Origin: Diaporthe sp. PMI_573
Taxonomy: Eukaryota > Ascomycota > Sordariomycetes > Diaporthales > Diaporthaceae
Length of the DNA: 64,000 bases
NCBI GenBank assembly: GCA_021399435.1
Contig: JAJTUP010000016.1
Span: 1,178,001 to 1,242,000 of the forward strand
Direction of reading: 5' to 3'
The notes beneath the pieces are model-generated. The model had not been told where the DNA came from. It saw nothing but the letters and a program-made list of their open reading frames with translations, and ran no database searches. Position 1 is the first letter of the stretch. Every line of letters starts with the position of its first letter. Of the stretch, positions 9,834 through 20,224 are shown piece after piece. The position numbers were made by a program, and so were the translations under genes.

Positions 9834-12250
9834 GGGGGAGACTGTAACACCTGGGTTGGGTTAGCGAATCGAATCCGTAGCAACGGTCAGGCAAGGGCGA
9901 GCAAGACGGGCGTTTTCAACGGTCGTATTTCAAGGGTCTTGACATGGCAGCCAGTCCAAAGCATTGGAGGACTCCAACGTCCTCATGACAAACGTGGTTA
10001 TCAAATTAACCTCGTGATGTCCAGTCGTTTGTAGGCGAGGCACTTCTTCAAGGTCCCGAGACCTGCAAGCATGGATTGCGCAAGTAGTCAATCGAAGTGA
10101 GGGAGGCTCTTTCTTGGTTCGAGTCCCAGCGGCAACTAAGACATGCTTCTTTTTACACACCAACACAAAGTAAAGGCGATGATAGATTTCAGTTCGAAGA
10201 GAAGTATCCAAGACTGATCCTGTGGGAAGTCATGCGTGGTGTCCTCAGCTGTGGGTGACCTGTTGTGTCGTGGAAACCAGCAAAGAAAAAAAAGGGCCGT
10301 CAGGTCATCGACACCAAGCCTGGAGGCTGAACCTCGATACTCCCGAACGCATCAGGTAGCGAGATGTCTGATCCGAGGGCGATTCGAACCGGTGCCGCGG
10401 CCGAGCTGGTTAAACAATCAGCGAGTTACCAATTGCGCCAGTCGACAGCGGTCGATCCGAATCCGTGTAGAAGGGCGGGGGAGGATTGGTACTTAAGCTG
10501 CGCTCGTCTGATGTTGAGGTCGTTGGGCCTGGGATGACAGGGGTTGAGAAGGGGGGGGGGCAGGTGACAGGCAGTCAGTCACTGCCTGTCCCTGTCCCCC
10601 CAGGCGTTTGGGGCGGCTGGTCGGCGATGTACACCCGAGTGAATGATGCGCGGGGGAACTCACGTATCGGTGTACGCACTCAGACGTCTCCGCTTGCGAA
10701 CTCTGGTAGGATACGCCTCACACCTCTCCTACAGCTGATCCTCGAAAATGGCGACAGGGAGCGGCTCCCACCTAGACAGTATACATCGCCATGCTCTGCC
10801 AGAACAAGGACCACTTTCAGACCCTCGCCGATCCCAGAATCCCGCCTTTGACTTGTTGTAGAATAAGTCTGGAGCTCAAGGCCGTCAGCACACATATATC
10901 ATGAAAGCACGTTGGCCACTCCCCAGCGGAGCATCAACCTTTGATCCCATTGCAAGTTCATCAACCTGATGAGGTAAAGCCAGGGGAGTACGACAGGTCT
11001 CTGTCACAAGTCTCAATGTTCTCGAGATCGTTCCTGGCACCGTCATCTTCCTGCTGAAGATACTGGACGGCTTCAGCTGGGTAGGAAGGGGGTTGGTGTG
11101 ACACGATATGGTTTAAGCCAGGTACCAACAGCAAGAACGTGAGGCTCGCCAACATCAGTTAATGGAGGATGCTCCTCTTGTCTGCCTGATGTTATCCAAT
11201 TCTGAGGTGACTCCTCAGACTCTTATACCGGTACCAGGATTTTATAGCCGCATCGAAGGAGGAATGGATAGACCACCTCGCTTGAGGCGTGTTGACCCAT
11301 TCCTGCAGTGCTTGCAGCGCCCAACACTCGCGGGCGATATCGACATAAGGCATTCCTGAGCCGCCGGCGAACCATGAGACCAGGAAGGACAAGGACAAGG
11401 AGGGGAGAGAGCCATGATCAACCGAAAATGTCGCCGTTCATCACACGAAACAATTTGAGTGTAGCCGTAAATGGCCTTCGACTTTGGTACAAAAAATATA
11501 ATGAAATGCACAGACATCGATCTCCTTCATGCCGCAAAGGACGAGGGGGTCTGATACGGAGCAGCCTCATCACCCCGCCGGCCATGTCCTCGCTCTCGTC
11601 CCCGTCAGCCGAGAGCTGGTGATGTGTGTACAATTTCGTGGCCGGGAGAGGCATGCGCTGGCTAGGGACATCGGCCACAAGGCCGCAAAAGCTCATCATG
11701 AATCAATATAGGAAGGCAAAGATCGAGAATTCGCACGGGGCGACTTGTCTTGGAGTGATATTGTATTACCGACGCACGACCTGCTCTTCAAGCGGCGCGT
11801 TCCTCCTCTTCGTGACAGCGACGGGAACCTGTGGCCATCTTCGAGGCCGTCGGGCTCGACTCCCTATGCCTTCCGCCGACCTTTCTTTGGAGCTGTGACG
11901 AAAGAAAGCCGGCCATGCCCATGTCCGGAATACCAGGCGCAGGATCGTGGTGTGCAACACGAATGGAGCTGGCCTTCGCGTATGACCCCAGAAGCTCGTC
12001 CCGCCACCTCGCAGTTCACATCATCGATAAGATCCCAACTGTCCTCGAATCGTTGGCCTGTATATGCGTCAAACGTGACCTTGGCGGCAGGCTCAAACTT
12101 CGGAGCCCTTGACCGTGATGATATCCTTGCTCTCCCATCGGGGAGCGGGTGTCGTAGAGCGCGTTTGCTGAGCTTGGAGGAGGGAGAATCAGGGGAGGGG
12201 GCCCAGCAGATATAGTAGATAAGCGACCAATCCGTCCAACCCGCTTCCGC
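9834..12250. other. Long intergenic region with tRNA-like and degraded coding fragments
   Basis: No intact gene is supported in these 2.4 kb. Notable contents are a degenerate tRNA-like segment (10385-10450), a G10 run at 10551-10560, a 64-codon minus-strand ORF with a signal-peptide-like start (10961-11155), and two minus-strand coding-like fragments in adjacent frames (11864-12200). The last three are discussed as findings. Confidence 0.4.
10385..10450 (-). pseudogene. Degenerate tRNA-like sequence with A and B boxes
   Basis: On the minus strand, TGGCGCAATTGGT matches the RNA polymerase III A box of tRNA-Asn. About 45 nt further, CCGGTTCGAATCG resembles a B box, and GTT lies where an anticodon would be. 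The acceptor and T stems do not pair (ACCGG against CGCCC), the anticodon loop appears to have an extra T, and the D-stem partner is altered. I therefore read it as a decayed tRNA copy and not as a functional gene. Confidence 0.3.
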
Positions 12251-12721
12251 TCATGACATGTCGACGTCGTCGGTCTTGGGCTTGCCAGGGCCCTTGTTGT
12301 CGGTCCACAGGCCCGTGGCAGCCTCGGCCTCCTTCTGCGTGTACGGCTCCTCCTTCAGCTGCTTGACCCTACGGGCAGGAAGTTAACAAACGTGCACAGA
12401 GGTGTTGACGGGAGTGGGGTGAGATGACAAACTCACCTCCGCTTGTGAGGCTTGCCGCGCCTGTGGGCGACCAGGGTCGACTCGGCCTCGTACCACTTGG
12501 CGCACTCGACGCAGTAGTGCTTGCCCAGGGCGGGCAGGTCCTCGACAAGCTTGGTGTCCTTGTACTGCTTGAGGTGCTTGGGTGACAGCAGGTCAGCCTT
12601 GACCTGGTCGATGTCCCTGGTTTCGGAATGTCAGTGCTGGCTCATTGCTAGGCGCGGGGCTGCCGGCTCACCTTCTGTATCGCCGGGTCTTTGTCAGCGT
12701 CCGCTTGTTTTCGACACCCAT
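12251..12721 (-). CDS. BUD20: C2H2 zinc-finger 60S export factor BUD20/ZNF593 (three exons)
   Basis: Exons on the minus strand are 12721-12672, 12616-12437 and 12368-12251, for 115 aa. Introns are 55 nt (GTGAGC...CCAG) and 68 nt (GTGAGT...GTAG). The basic N-terminus MGVENKRTLTKTRRYRRD is followed by QVKADLLSPKHLKQY and a single zinc finger at residues ~51-73, CVECAKWYEAESTLVAHRRG with KPHKRR. The pattern is C-x2-C-x12-H-x5-H, as in the Bud20/ZNF593 type. The C-terminus LKEEPYTQKEAEAATGLWT is also family-typical. By family the protein is a shuttling factor bound to late pre-60S particles and needed for their nuclear export. The length is a little shorter than yeast Bud20. No function other than ribosome biogenesis is suggested. 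Confidence 0.94.
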
Positions 12722-14050
12722 CTTTATTGATTGAACAGCTTGGAGTGGAGTTTTGAAAGTGATGGTTGGTTATGTGTTGGATGTGTGGGTTGTTTGGGAT
12801 GGCCTTGTGGGCGTGGCGTTTTCACATGCGATTTGATTGTACGGTGTGAGAAAGTTTTGATGAGAGTGAGTTGAAAATTCCCGAGTGGGTGAATTTTTGG
12901 CCTAAAAGGACAGGGTGGTGAAGACAAGCGCACCACACACTTCTCCAATTACTGTATCTGGTCTATCTGCTCGACAAGGGCATATAGCTCCCTATGTCGT
13001 CACCATATATCCCAACCTCATGTTTACTTGACCAAAAACCAATGTAAATGTTAGTATGGCGCTTGGGGAATTACCGGCTGAGCAGTTGCGCTCCGAGGCT
13101 GCAGCACCAGATGGCAACAACTTGGCAGGGTTGGGCTGTGAACGAAGGATTCCGCATGAATTCTGACGAAATGTCGGTCGCAACAGGGAACAATACCCCC
13201 CTGATGGCGATGCGAGGATTCGTGCTATGTATCAGAGATGAGGTCCGACGGCGGTCGCGCGCGCAGAGCCACGACCCGAGTCGGCTTTGGGCCGAAAAAC
13301 GAGGTCGTCGTCGAGGTCGCGGGCTTAACGCCTTTCTTAGCCGAAGCGGATTCTCGTAGACCGAGGCGTCGCGGCCCCAGTGGCAGTCGCAAGACCCACA
13401 CGAGCTTCCCAAAAAAGCGCGCTCCTCCACAGGGCTCTCCAGGTTCTGGGGCGCCGGATGGGCCACTGCAACCTTGGGAATCTCCCCCCCCCCCAATCCA
13501 CCCGCCTCCAAGGCCTGCAATGCTCCAGACTGTCCAGGGTGGTCTGCAGGCCGTTGAAAATTTTCAAAGGACTTAATTTTGCCGCACCGCCGCGTTACAG
13601 ATCAGGGACCGCGACTATTTTGCTCCGGTTTGCCTGTCTTGCCGGCATTATGTTTACGGGATTGCATTTGGTATTTATTTAGCCTAGGGCTATCTTCAAT
13701 ATGTCGTGAGACGGAGGGTACAGTGAGGATGAAGGCATCCCCAGTTTTCCGGATGCGGCTGAGAGCTTTGGCCAGTCAACGGGACCTGATTCAGCAGCCG
13801 AGGGTGGAACGTAGCAGCACATCGGCGTAGCAAAGCTCGGTGCGGCTGGTGGGTGGCCGGGTGAAGGGGCTGGCCCACGGAGGCACCGGTAGCGCAGTCG
13901 ACGACACCCGACGCCGCTACGGTGTCCCTATGAGGCATTTGTAGAGAGCTGGCTGGTAGGTTGCAACCAAGCACTGCAGGACTGAGAAGAGAACACTGCA
14001 CGGTATTACAATATTGCCATGATAAGAATTGCCGGCTCAGAGTGGTTATT

Positions 14051-14207
14051 ATAGGAGGCCATCACACAGGAGGTTGTCCCGTGGTCGATCGTTCCAGTGG
14101 AGGTGATCTCATAGCAGGTTGTCCCATAGGAAGTTATCCCATGGGAGGATATCCCGCAGCATATAGCAGGTTATTCCCATAGAAGGTGTCTCAATGGAAG
14201 TTCTCTG
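14051..14207. repeat. Degenerate 15-bp minisatellite array (about 10 units)
   Basis: The sequence divides into consecutive 15-mers such as ATAGGAGGCCATCAC, ACAGGAGGTTGTCCC, ATAGCAGGTTGTCCC, ATAGGAAGTTATCCC and ATGGGAGGATATCCC. The consensus is close to ATAGGAGGTTATCCC. One 8-base interruption (GCAGCATA) breaks the phase. The same unit, reverse-complemented, recurs at 17989-18101 and 44634-44800. Confidence 0.8.
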
Positions 14208-14745
14208 TTAGCTACTCTTCGGCTATATACCCGAAGACAAGCACATGCTCGAGCTTGACATGACACAGTCCCACACACGTGCATGCTCTGGACAGGTGGA
14301 TGCGACAGCCGGAGAATACTGTCCTCTGTGGCATCGGCAGCAGGTGATTGTGATACATCCGTCTTCAACGGTCGTGGCGGTGCTGGACGTCACACAAAGT
14401 CCGGTCGAAGATACGTCTCCTCTCCGAGCGGCAGCCCGGCTGAACACCGGCCGCATCCTTGTGACGTTTTGGCTGCACAACCTTTTTGAGGATCCTTGCC
14501 TCCGAGCATTTGAAAATCAAACCTGCGTGATTGGCTGGCCCGGCTATGTGCACGACGTAAAACTGGGGGAGACGAACCTCGGTGGGGCTGGAGGTGAGCT
14601 GGCAGGGGTGGCAGCTTTGGCCGGGCTGCTCTGGCGCCCAGTGCCAGTGCCAAGTGCCCTCTGGGCCGCTCCCGAGGGCGAGCAAGTGAGAGCCACGGGC
14701 CACCGGCCACGAGCGAGTTTCCAAGGTTGCTATCTAAAACCTCGT

Positions 14746-14967
14746 TGCTCCTCTCACACTTTTCACCCGCTACTCTTTTCCTTCCTCGTTTTCACTCCTC
14801 CACAATCACGACCAATTCCTGTCCCCCTCTCCAAGATCCAGGTGGCAGATCAATGCCTTCTTTCCAATACTGAGAGCTCCATTCGTGTGACCTCTCCCCC
14901 TCTCCACTCAGATCGTTGATTCTACACACACGCCTCCCCTCAGCCAAAGGGACCACCATCCTCCATA
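14746..14967 (+). promoter_or_regulatory. CT-rich core promoter/5' leader of aconitase
   Basis: From about 14746 to 14900 the plus strand is dominated by C and T (for example CACTTTTCACCCGCTACTC and CCCCCTCTCCAAGATCC). Such pyrimidine tracts are common immediately upstream of highly expressed filamentous-fungal housekeeping genes and tend to precede the transcription start. The exact start site cannot be read from sequence. Confidence 0.45.
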
Positions 14968-15147
14968 ATGTTGGCCTCTCGTCAGGTTTTGGGCCACGTC
15001 GCCCGGAGCCGTGCCGCCGTCGGCTCCCTGGGCCTGCGGCGATGCATGGCCACCGTCACAGACTCTCCTCTTGACCGCAAGGTGCGTTCCTCGCTCCCTG
15101 CGCGCGCGTGCGGTGCGAAGCTGAGCTGAGCTCCCGCACGCCCGGGC

Positions 15148-15189
<42 letters not shown>

Positions 15190-17639
15190 CTCCAAGCTTG
15201 TCGCTGACGTCAATCTTGCATGTGAACAGGTCAAGCAGAACAACTGGGAAGAGGGCAACTTCATCAACTACAAGAAGATGTCCGAGAACCTTGCCATTGT
15301 CCGCAGCAGGCTCAACCGACCCCTCACATATGCCGAGAAGATCCTGTACTCGCACCTGGACGACCCAGAAGGCCAGGACATCGAGCGTGGCACCTCGTAC
15401 CTCAAGCTGAGGCCAGACCGTGTCGCCTGCCAGGATGCCACCGCCCAGATGGCCATTCTCCAGTTCATGTCCGCCGGTATGCCCTCCGTGGCAAACCCCT
15501 CCACCGTCCACTGCGACCACTTGATTGAGGCCCAGATTGGTGGTGAGAAGGATCTGAGTCGCGCTGTCAGCATCAACGAGGAGGTCTACAACTTCCTTTC
15601 CTCCGCATGCGCCAAGTACAACATCGGTTTCTGGAAGCCCGGCTCTGGTATTATCCACCAGATCCTGCTCGAGAACTACGCCTTCCCTGGTGGTCTCCTC
15701 ATCGGCACTGACTCTCACACCCCCAACGCTGGCGGTCTCGGCATGTGCGCTATTGGTGTTGGTGGTGCCGACGCCGTCGACGTTATGGCCAACCTGCCCT
15801 GGGAGCTCAAGGCCCCCAAGATCATCGGTGTCAAGCTGACCGGTCAACTCTCTGGCTGGACCTCACCAAAGGACATTATCCTCAAGGTTGCTGGTATTCT
15901 CACCGTCAAGGGTGGCACTGGTGCAGTAAGTACAAGTATGCTCCATCTCTGTAGGAGGTGACTAACGCGTAGTAGATTGTTGAGTACTTCGGTCCCGGTG
16001 TCGACAGCGTTTCTGCTACTGGTATGGGTACCATCTGTAACATGGCATGACTCCCCCAGTCCCCGAAATGAGGCTTCAATTACTAACAGTGAATGCAGGG
16101 AGCGGAAATTGGCGCAACAACTTCGGTCTTCCCCTTCAACGACAGCATGTACAACTACCTCAAGGCCACCAAGCGCAAGGACATCGGTGACTTTGCCCGT
16201 GTTTACGCTAAGGATCTGCGCGAGGACGAGGGCGCCGAGTACGACCAGCTGATCGAGATCAACCTGTCTGAGCTCGAGCCTCACATCAACGGTCCCTTCA
16301 CCCCCGATCTGGCCACCCCCATCTCCAAGTTCAGCGAGGCCGTCAAGGCCAACAACTGGCCCGAGGAGCTCAAGGTCGGTCTCATCGGCTCCTGCACCAA
16401 CTCTTCGTACGAGGACATGTCCCGCGCTGCCTCCATCGCTGAGGACGCCATGGCCCACGGTCTGAAGGCCAAGTCTGCCTTCTTCGTCACCCCTGGTTCC
16501 GAGCAGATCCGTGCCACCATTGCCCGCGACGGTCAACTGCAGACTTTCGAGGAGTACGGCGGTGTTGTCCTCGCCAACGCCTGTGGTCCTTGCATCGGTC
16601 AATGGGACCGCCGCGACGTCAAGAAGGGCGATGCCAACTCGATCATCTCGTCTTACAACCGTAACTTCACCGGCCGAAACGATGGCAACCCTGCCACTCA
16701 CTCTTTCGTGACCTCTCCTGACCTGGTCGTCGCCATGACTGTTGCTGGATCGCTGGCCTTCAACCCCCTGACCGACAAGCTCAAGGACAAGGATGGCAAC
16801 GAGTTCCAACTGAAGGCTCCCACCGGTGACGGTCTCCCCACAAGGGGCTACGACCCCGGCATGGACACCTACCAGCCCCCTCCCGCCGACCGATCCGCCG
16901 TCTCGGTCAATGTTGCCCCCAGCTCAGACCGTCTCCAGGTCCTCGAGCCTTTCAACGCATGGGACGGCAAGGACTACGTCGATGCCCCTATCCTGATCAA
17001 GACCCAGGGCAAGACCACCACCGACCACATCTCCATGGCTGGTCCCTGGCTGAAGTACCGTGGCCACTTGGACAACATCTCCAACAACATGCTGATTGGT
17101 GCCATGAACGCCGCCAACGGCGAGGCCAACAAGATCCAGAACATCACCAACGGCCAGTGGGATGCCGTGCCAGCTGTTGCCCGTGACTACAAGGCCAAGG
17201 GTATCAAGTGGGTTGTCGTTGGTGACTGGAACTACGGTGAGGGTTCTTCTCGTGAGCACGCTGCTCTGGAGCCCCGTCACCTTGGCGGTGTTGCCATCAT
17301 TACCCGATCCTTCGCCCGTATCCACGAGACCAACCTGAAGAAGCAAGGCATGCTGCCATTGACCTTCTCCAACCCTGAGGACTACGACAAGATCCCCACA
17401 GATGCCAAGGTACGTTTTCACGCGCAAAGATTGCACCAAAAACCCGCATACTAATCCTTTCCCCGCAGGTTGACCTCAAGTGCACCGAGCTCGAGGTTGG
17501 CAAGCCCCTGACCATGGTCGTCAAGCCCAAGGACGGCAAGCCATTCGAGGTCAAGCTGTCGCACACCTTCAACGCCGGCCAGATCGAGTGGTTCAAGAAC
17601 GGCAGTGCGCTGAACACCATGGCCAAGGCCAACAAATAA
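14968..17639 (+). CDS. ACO1: Mitochondrial aconitate hydratase (aconitase), five exons
   Basis: Exons are 14968-15081, 15230-15925, 15976-16044, 16099-17409 and 17469-17639, giving 786 aa, the usual length. The first ~30 residues ([20 protein letters not shown]) are basic and hydrophobic, consistent with a mitochondrial presequence. Iron-sulfur ligands are visible as IGSCTNSS (Cys392) and [11 protein letters not shown] (Cys455, Cys458), with the family's 63+3 spacing. The substrate-loop motif [17 protein letters not shown] is present. The enzyme converts citrate to isocitrate in the TCA cycle. Intron 1 carries an 18-unit GT repeat. Intron 3 must start with GC (ATG|GCATGA) to keep GMGTICNM joined to [18 protein letters not shown] overlaps the stop codon as a possible polyadenylation signal. 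The gene is bracketed by inverted 15-bp repeat arrays. Confidence 0.97.
15149..15184. repeat. (TG)18 microsatellite in aconitase intron 1
   Basis: Eighteen uninterrupted TG units lie inside the 148-nt first intron, followed by CGTGTC. The opposite strand reads as an AC repeat. Length polymorphism between isolates is likely. Confidence 0.95.
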
Positions 17640-18595
17640 ATAAAACACTTTTTACATGGGCGCTGAGGCACCCACCCGGCTGTGTCAAGATATGAGGCGA
17701 TGAGGGAGCATCAGCCACGGTCCAGAGCAGGACCAAGATGGGGTGTGGGGAGGACAAGAGACGAAGAAGACGATACTCTAAATACCATACTGGCTTGTTT
17801 TCGGCGGAGGGGTTCTCGGGTTATGGAGCTCATCGGTTTGGGACTTTACATCACCCTGACAGGCAACGTCGCATTTTCTTTAGGTTGTACAAATGGAATC
17901 ATTTTAAATGTTCAAGTATGAGCTCATCTATTATAGCCTGTGGCCTGTGATTTGCTCGGTAGACCAGCTGGGCATTCCTTACCGCCCAACCTCCTGTAGG
18001 GTTAATGTCTTGTGAACCATCCTCACATGGGACAGCCTCCTACGGGATACCCTCCTATGGCATAACGGGATAACCTCCTATAGGATAACCAGGTAGCTGA
18101 TAATTAAGCTACAGGGGCCTCTGCAATGACGTTTTCGTATATTCTGAGAATTGACTGTGTTACTGTAACAATGTATGTGACAAGCAGGCCGGCCAGACGG
18201 GGCTTTGATTTGGTTAAAAGCATCGTTCAGCTGCAGGGCATCAGCCTGGCCGTCAGGATAGGCACTTAGCGGGGTGGGTCAGATAAAAGAGATAATAAAC
18301 CCCTGCTCGGGGCGGTGTCTATTTGCGACAGGCCGACAGCATGCGATTTCGATTTCCCGATATTGGCGGCGTGTCATCTATTCCTGCGCCAGCAATATTA
18401 TTGGTGACACTTGGAGCGGAATCACCGCTCGCAAGATGATCACGGACTGGGTATCTCTGCTCAAGAAAACGCAGGACTCGGACCCCACTGGACAATAACG
18501 CGTCGGCAGACCCGGACACGTGCGCAACCCACCTTAACCCTCCCGTCTTCCCTTAGGCAACACCTCTGCGGTCGGTTCCCCGCGAAGCCATTGCC
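17640..18595. other. Intergenic between aconitase and RBD2
   Basis: About 950 bp without a supported gene. It contains the second 15-bp repeat array (17989-18101) and presumably the RBD2 promoter in its distal half. Confidence 0.5.
17989..18101. repeat. Degenerate 15-bp minisatellite array, inverted relative to 14051-14207
   Basis: Units include ACCTCCTGTAGGGTT, AGCCTCCTACGGGAT, ACCCTCCTATGGCAT and AACCTCCTATAGGAT, about seven in all with one short 8-base interruption. The consensus ACCTCCTATGGGATA is the reverse complement of the array upstream of aconitase. Confidence 0.8.
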
Positions 18596-19601
18596 ATGTC
18601 TACACCGACCCTCCAGTCCTTCAGCGCCGGGCGCGCGAAGTCATACGTCTACAAGCTGCCCCTCTTCACGAGGCTTGTCATCCTCATATTCGTGGCCACC
18701 TGGGCGGCCGGCGTGGTGCTGGGGGCGAAATGGGACATCCAGGCATGGGGGGCGCTGGTGCCGGATGAGGTCGGATTTACAAGCCGTAAGTGCTGTCTCC
18801 TGCCGGAATTCCCAGGTCGGGGGACAATTGATTCACGCGGGGGGGGGGGGATTGGAAATGTATGCATGTAACGCGAGAGCTAACAGCCGTGTGCAGTATA
18901 CCGGACCAACACGTACCCGCTGATACACCTCAACTTCCTACACATGATCATGAACGTACTCGCCATAATGCCTCTCCTTGAGCGGTTCGAGAGCGAGTAT
19001 GGGACATTGACCAGCTTGGCGCTGTTCTTTGGACGTGAGACTTGATTCCCCTTCCTGCTGGGACTCCCCCGGGACCAAGCTGACCAGAGCTACCAACCCC
19101 ACAGCATTCTCGACCCTCCCGGCGTTCCTCTACATCCTCATCGAAAAGGCGATCCTGCACTCGAACAACGGCGTCATGGGCGCGAGTGTGTGGTTCTTCC
19201 TGCTGCTGGGCGCGGAGGCGATGCGCACGTACCGGACGAACCCGCACTTCACCGTCGCGACGTACAACATCCCGACGTGGGCGACGCCGCTGATCCTGGT
19301 GGTCGTCATCGCGGCGCTGGTCCCCAGCACGAGCCTGGTCGGCCACGTGGCCGGGCTCGCGGTGGGATACGTGTGCGGCCTGGGCTACCTCAAGTTCCTG
19401 TCGCCGCCCGAGAAGGCGCTGCGCTGGGTCGAGGCGCGCCTCAAGCTGCTGCAGAGGCTGCCGCGCTACGTGAGCGTCGACCAGAAGACGTACGGGCGCT
19501 TCGGGGTGCTGCCCACGGCTGGTGGCGGCGGCGGGCCGTCGCAGGGCGTGCCGTTGGGCGTTGTTGGTACTGGTAGTGCTGGGCAGAGGCTGGGGCCGTA
19601 G
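18596..19601 (+). CDS. RBD2: Rhomboid-family intramembrane serine protease RBD2
   Basis: Exons are 18596-18785, 18897-19034 and 19105-19601, giving 274 aa. Introns are 111 nt (GTAAGT...GCAG, with a G12 run near its start) and 70 nt (GTGAGA...ACAG). Hydrophobic segments include LVILIFVATWAAGVVLGA and several more. The catalytic serine sits in VMGASVWFFLLL (Ser137) and the histidine in LVGHVAGLAVGY (His190), the rhomboid Ser-His dyad. The LNFLHMIMNVLAIMPLLERF segment is typical of the fungal RBD2/Rbd2 branch. The cytosolic C-terminal tail is glycine-rich. By family the enzyme acts in the Golgi; fungal orthologues take part in cleavage of the SREBP sterol/hypoxia regulator. That role is inferred from orthology only. 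Confidence 0.9.
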
Positions 19602-20224
19602 ATGGCGCAGCCTCGGCTGACTTGGACTGTTTCTTCTTGTGCTCAACTTATTTCCGTCATGGGCATGGTGTGCGGCGGTGCATGTCACGGTGGTCAAGGG
19701 AAGAGGCTTGCTGGCGTTGCTGGTTGGGCAGATATTACGGTTCTGGTTGGAGTTTCCACTTTGATAGCTCGTAGGGCCATTTAGTCATTCATCTAGGTAG
19801 GTAGTTAGAAACAGAAATCGATATGCCAATGGGTCATGATCAACTTCCACAGCAAGGCTACGGGCCACAGCAAAACTGGCCAGGCAAGAAGGAACTGCCC
19901 CGGAGTGTTGATATTCATGTAGCGGGGATGCTATGCAATTGAAAGCTACATGCCAGGCTACATGCCAGGTAAAGCTAACCCGGAAGCTCCATCGTCAACA
20001 GCACCGTCGAAACCACTGCAGGTCACGGCAACTGCTACATCATAGAGCCGGGTGCTGGGAGTGACGTTGTGCTTCGACTCCATGGATCCCTGAACATTCA
20101 AGGTTGACTCCGCTGGGCAATTTATCGGCTTGCGGGCGCTTGAGGGGACACCTGCTGCCAGAACCACTCTCCTTACCGAACGCCGGGCCCCCCTGAACGC
20201 CCGAGGCAGCCAGAGCTCGAGAAC

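Larger units (their letters stand above)
12722..14967. other. Intergenic region upstream of aconitase
   Basis: No supported gene. It contains a C11 run at 13484-13494, the 15-bp repeat array at 14051-14207, and a pyrimidine-rich tract just before the aconitase start. ORFs in 13.0-13.6 kb overlap on both strands without a recognisable domain. Confidence 0.5.

Noticed and set aside
10116..10150. Possible tRNA 3' half (GGTTCGAGTCCCAG followed by CGGCAAC and a T5 run)
   Set aside because: The T stem has a mismatch, and no matching 5' acceptor GTTGCCG or A box was found within 150 bp upstream.
15108..15410. ORF with a Cys-Val repeat in the aconitase region
   Set aside because: It is the translation of the GT dinucleotide repeat in intron 1.
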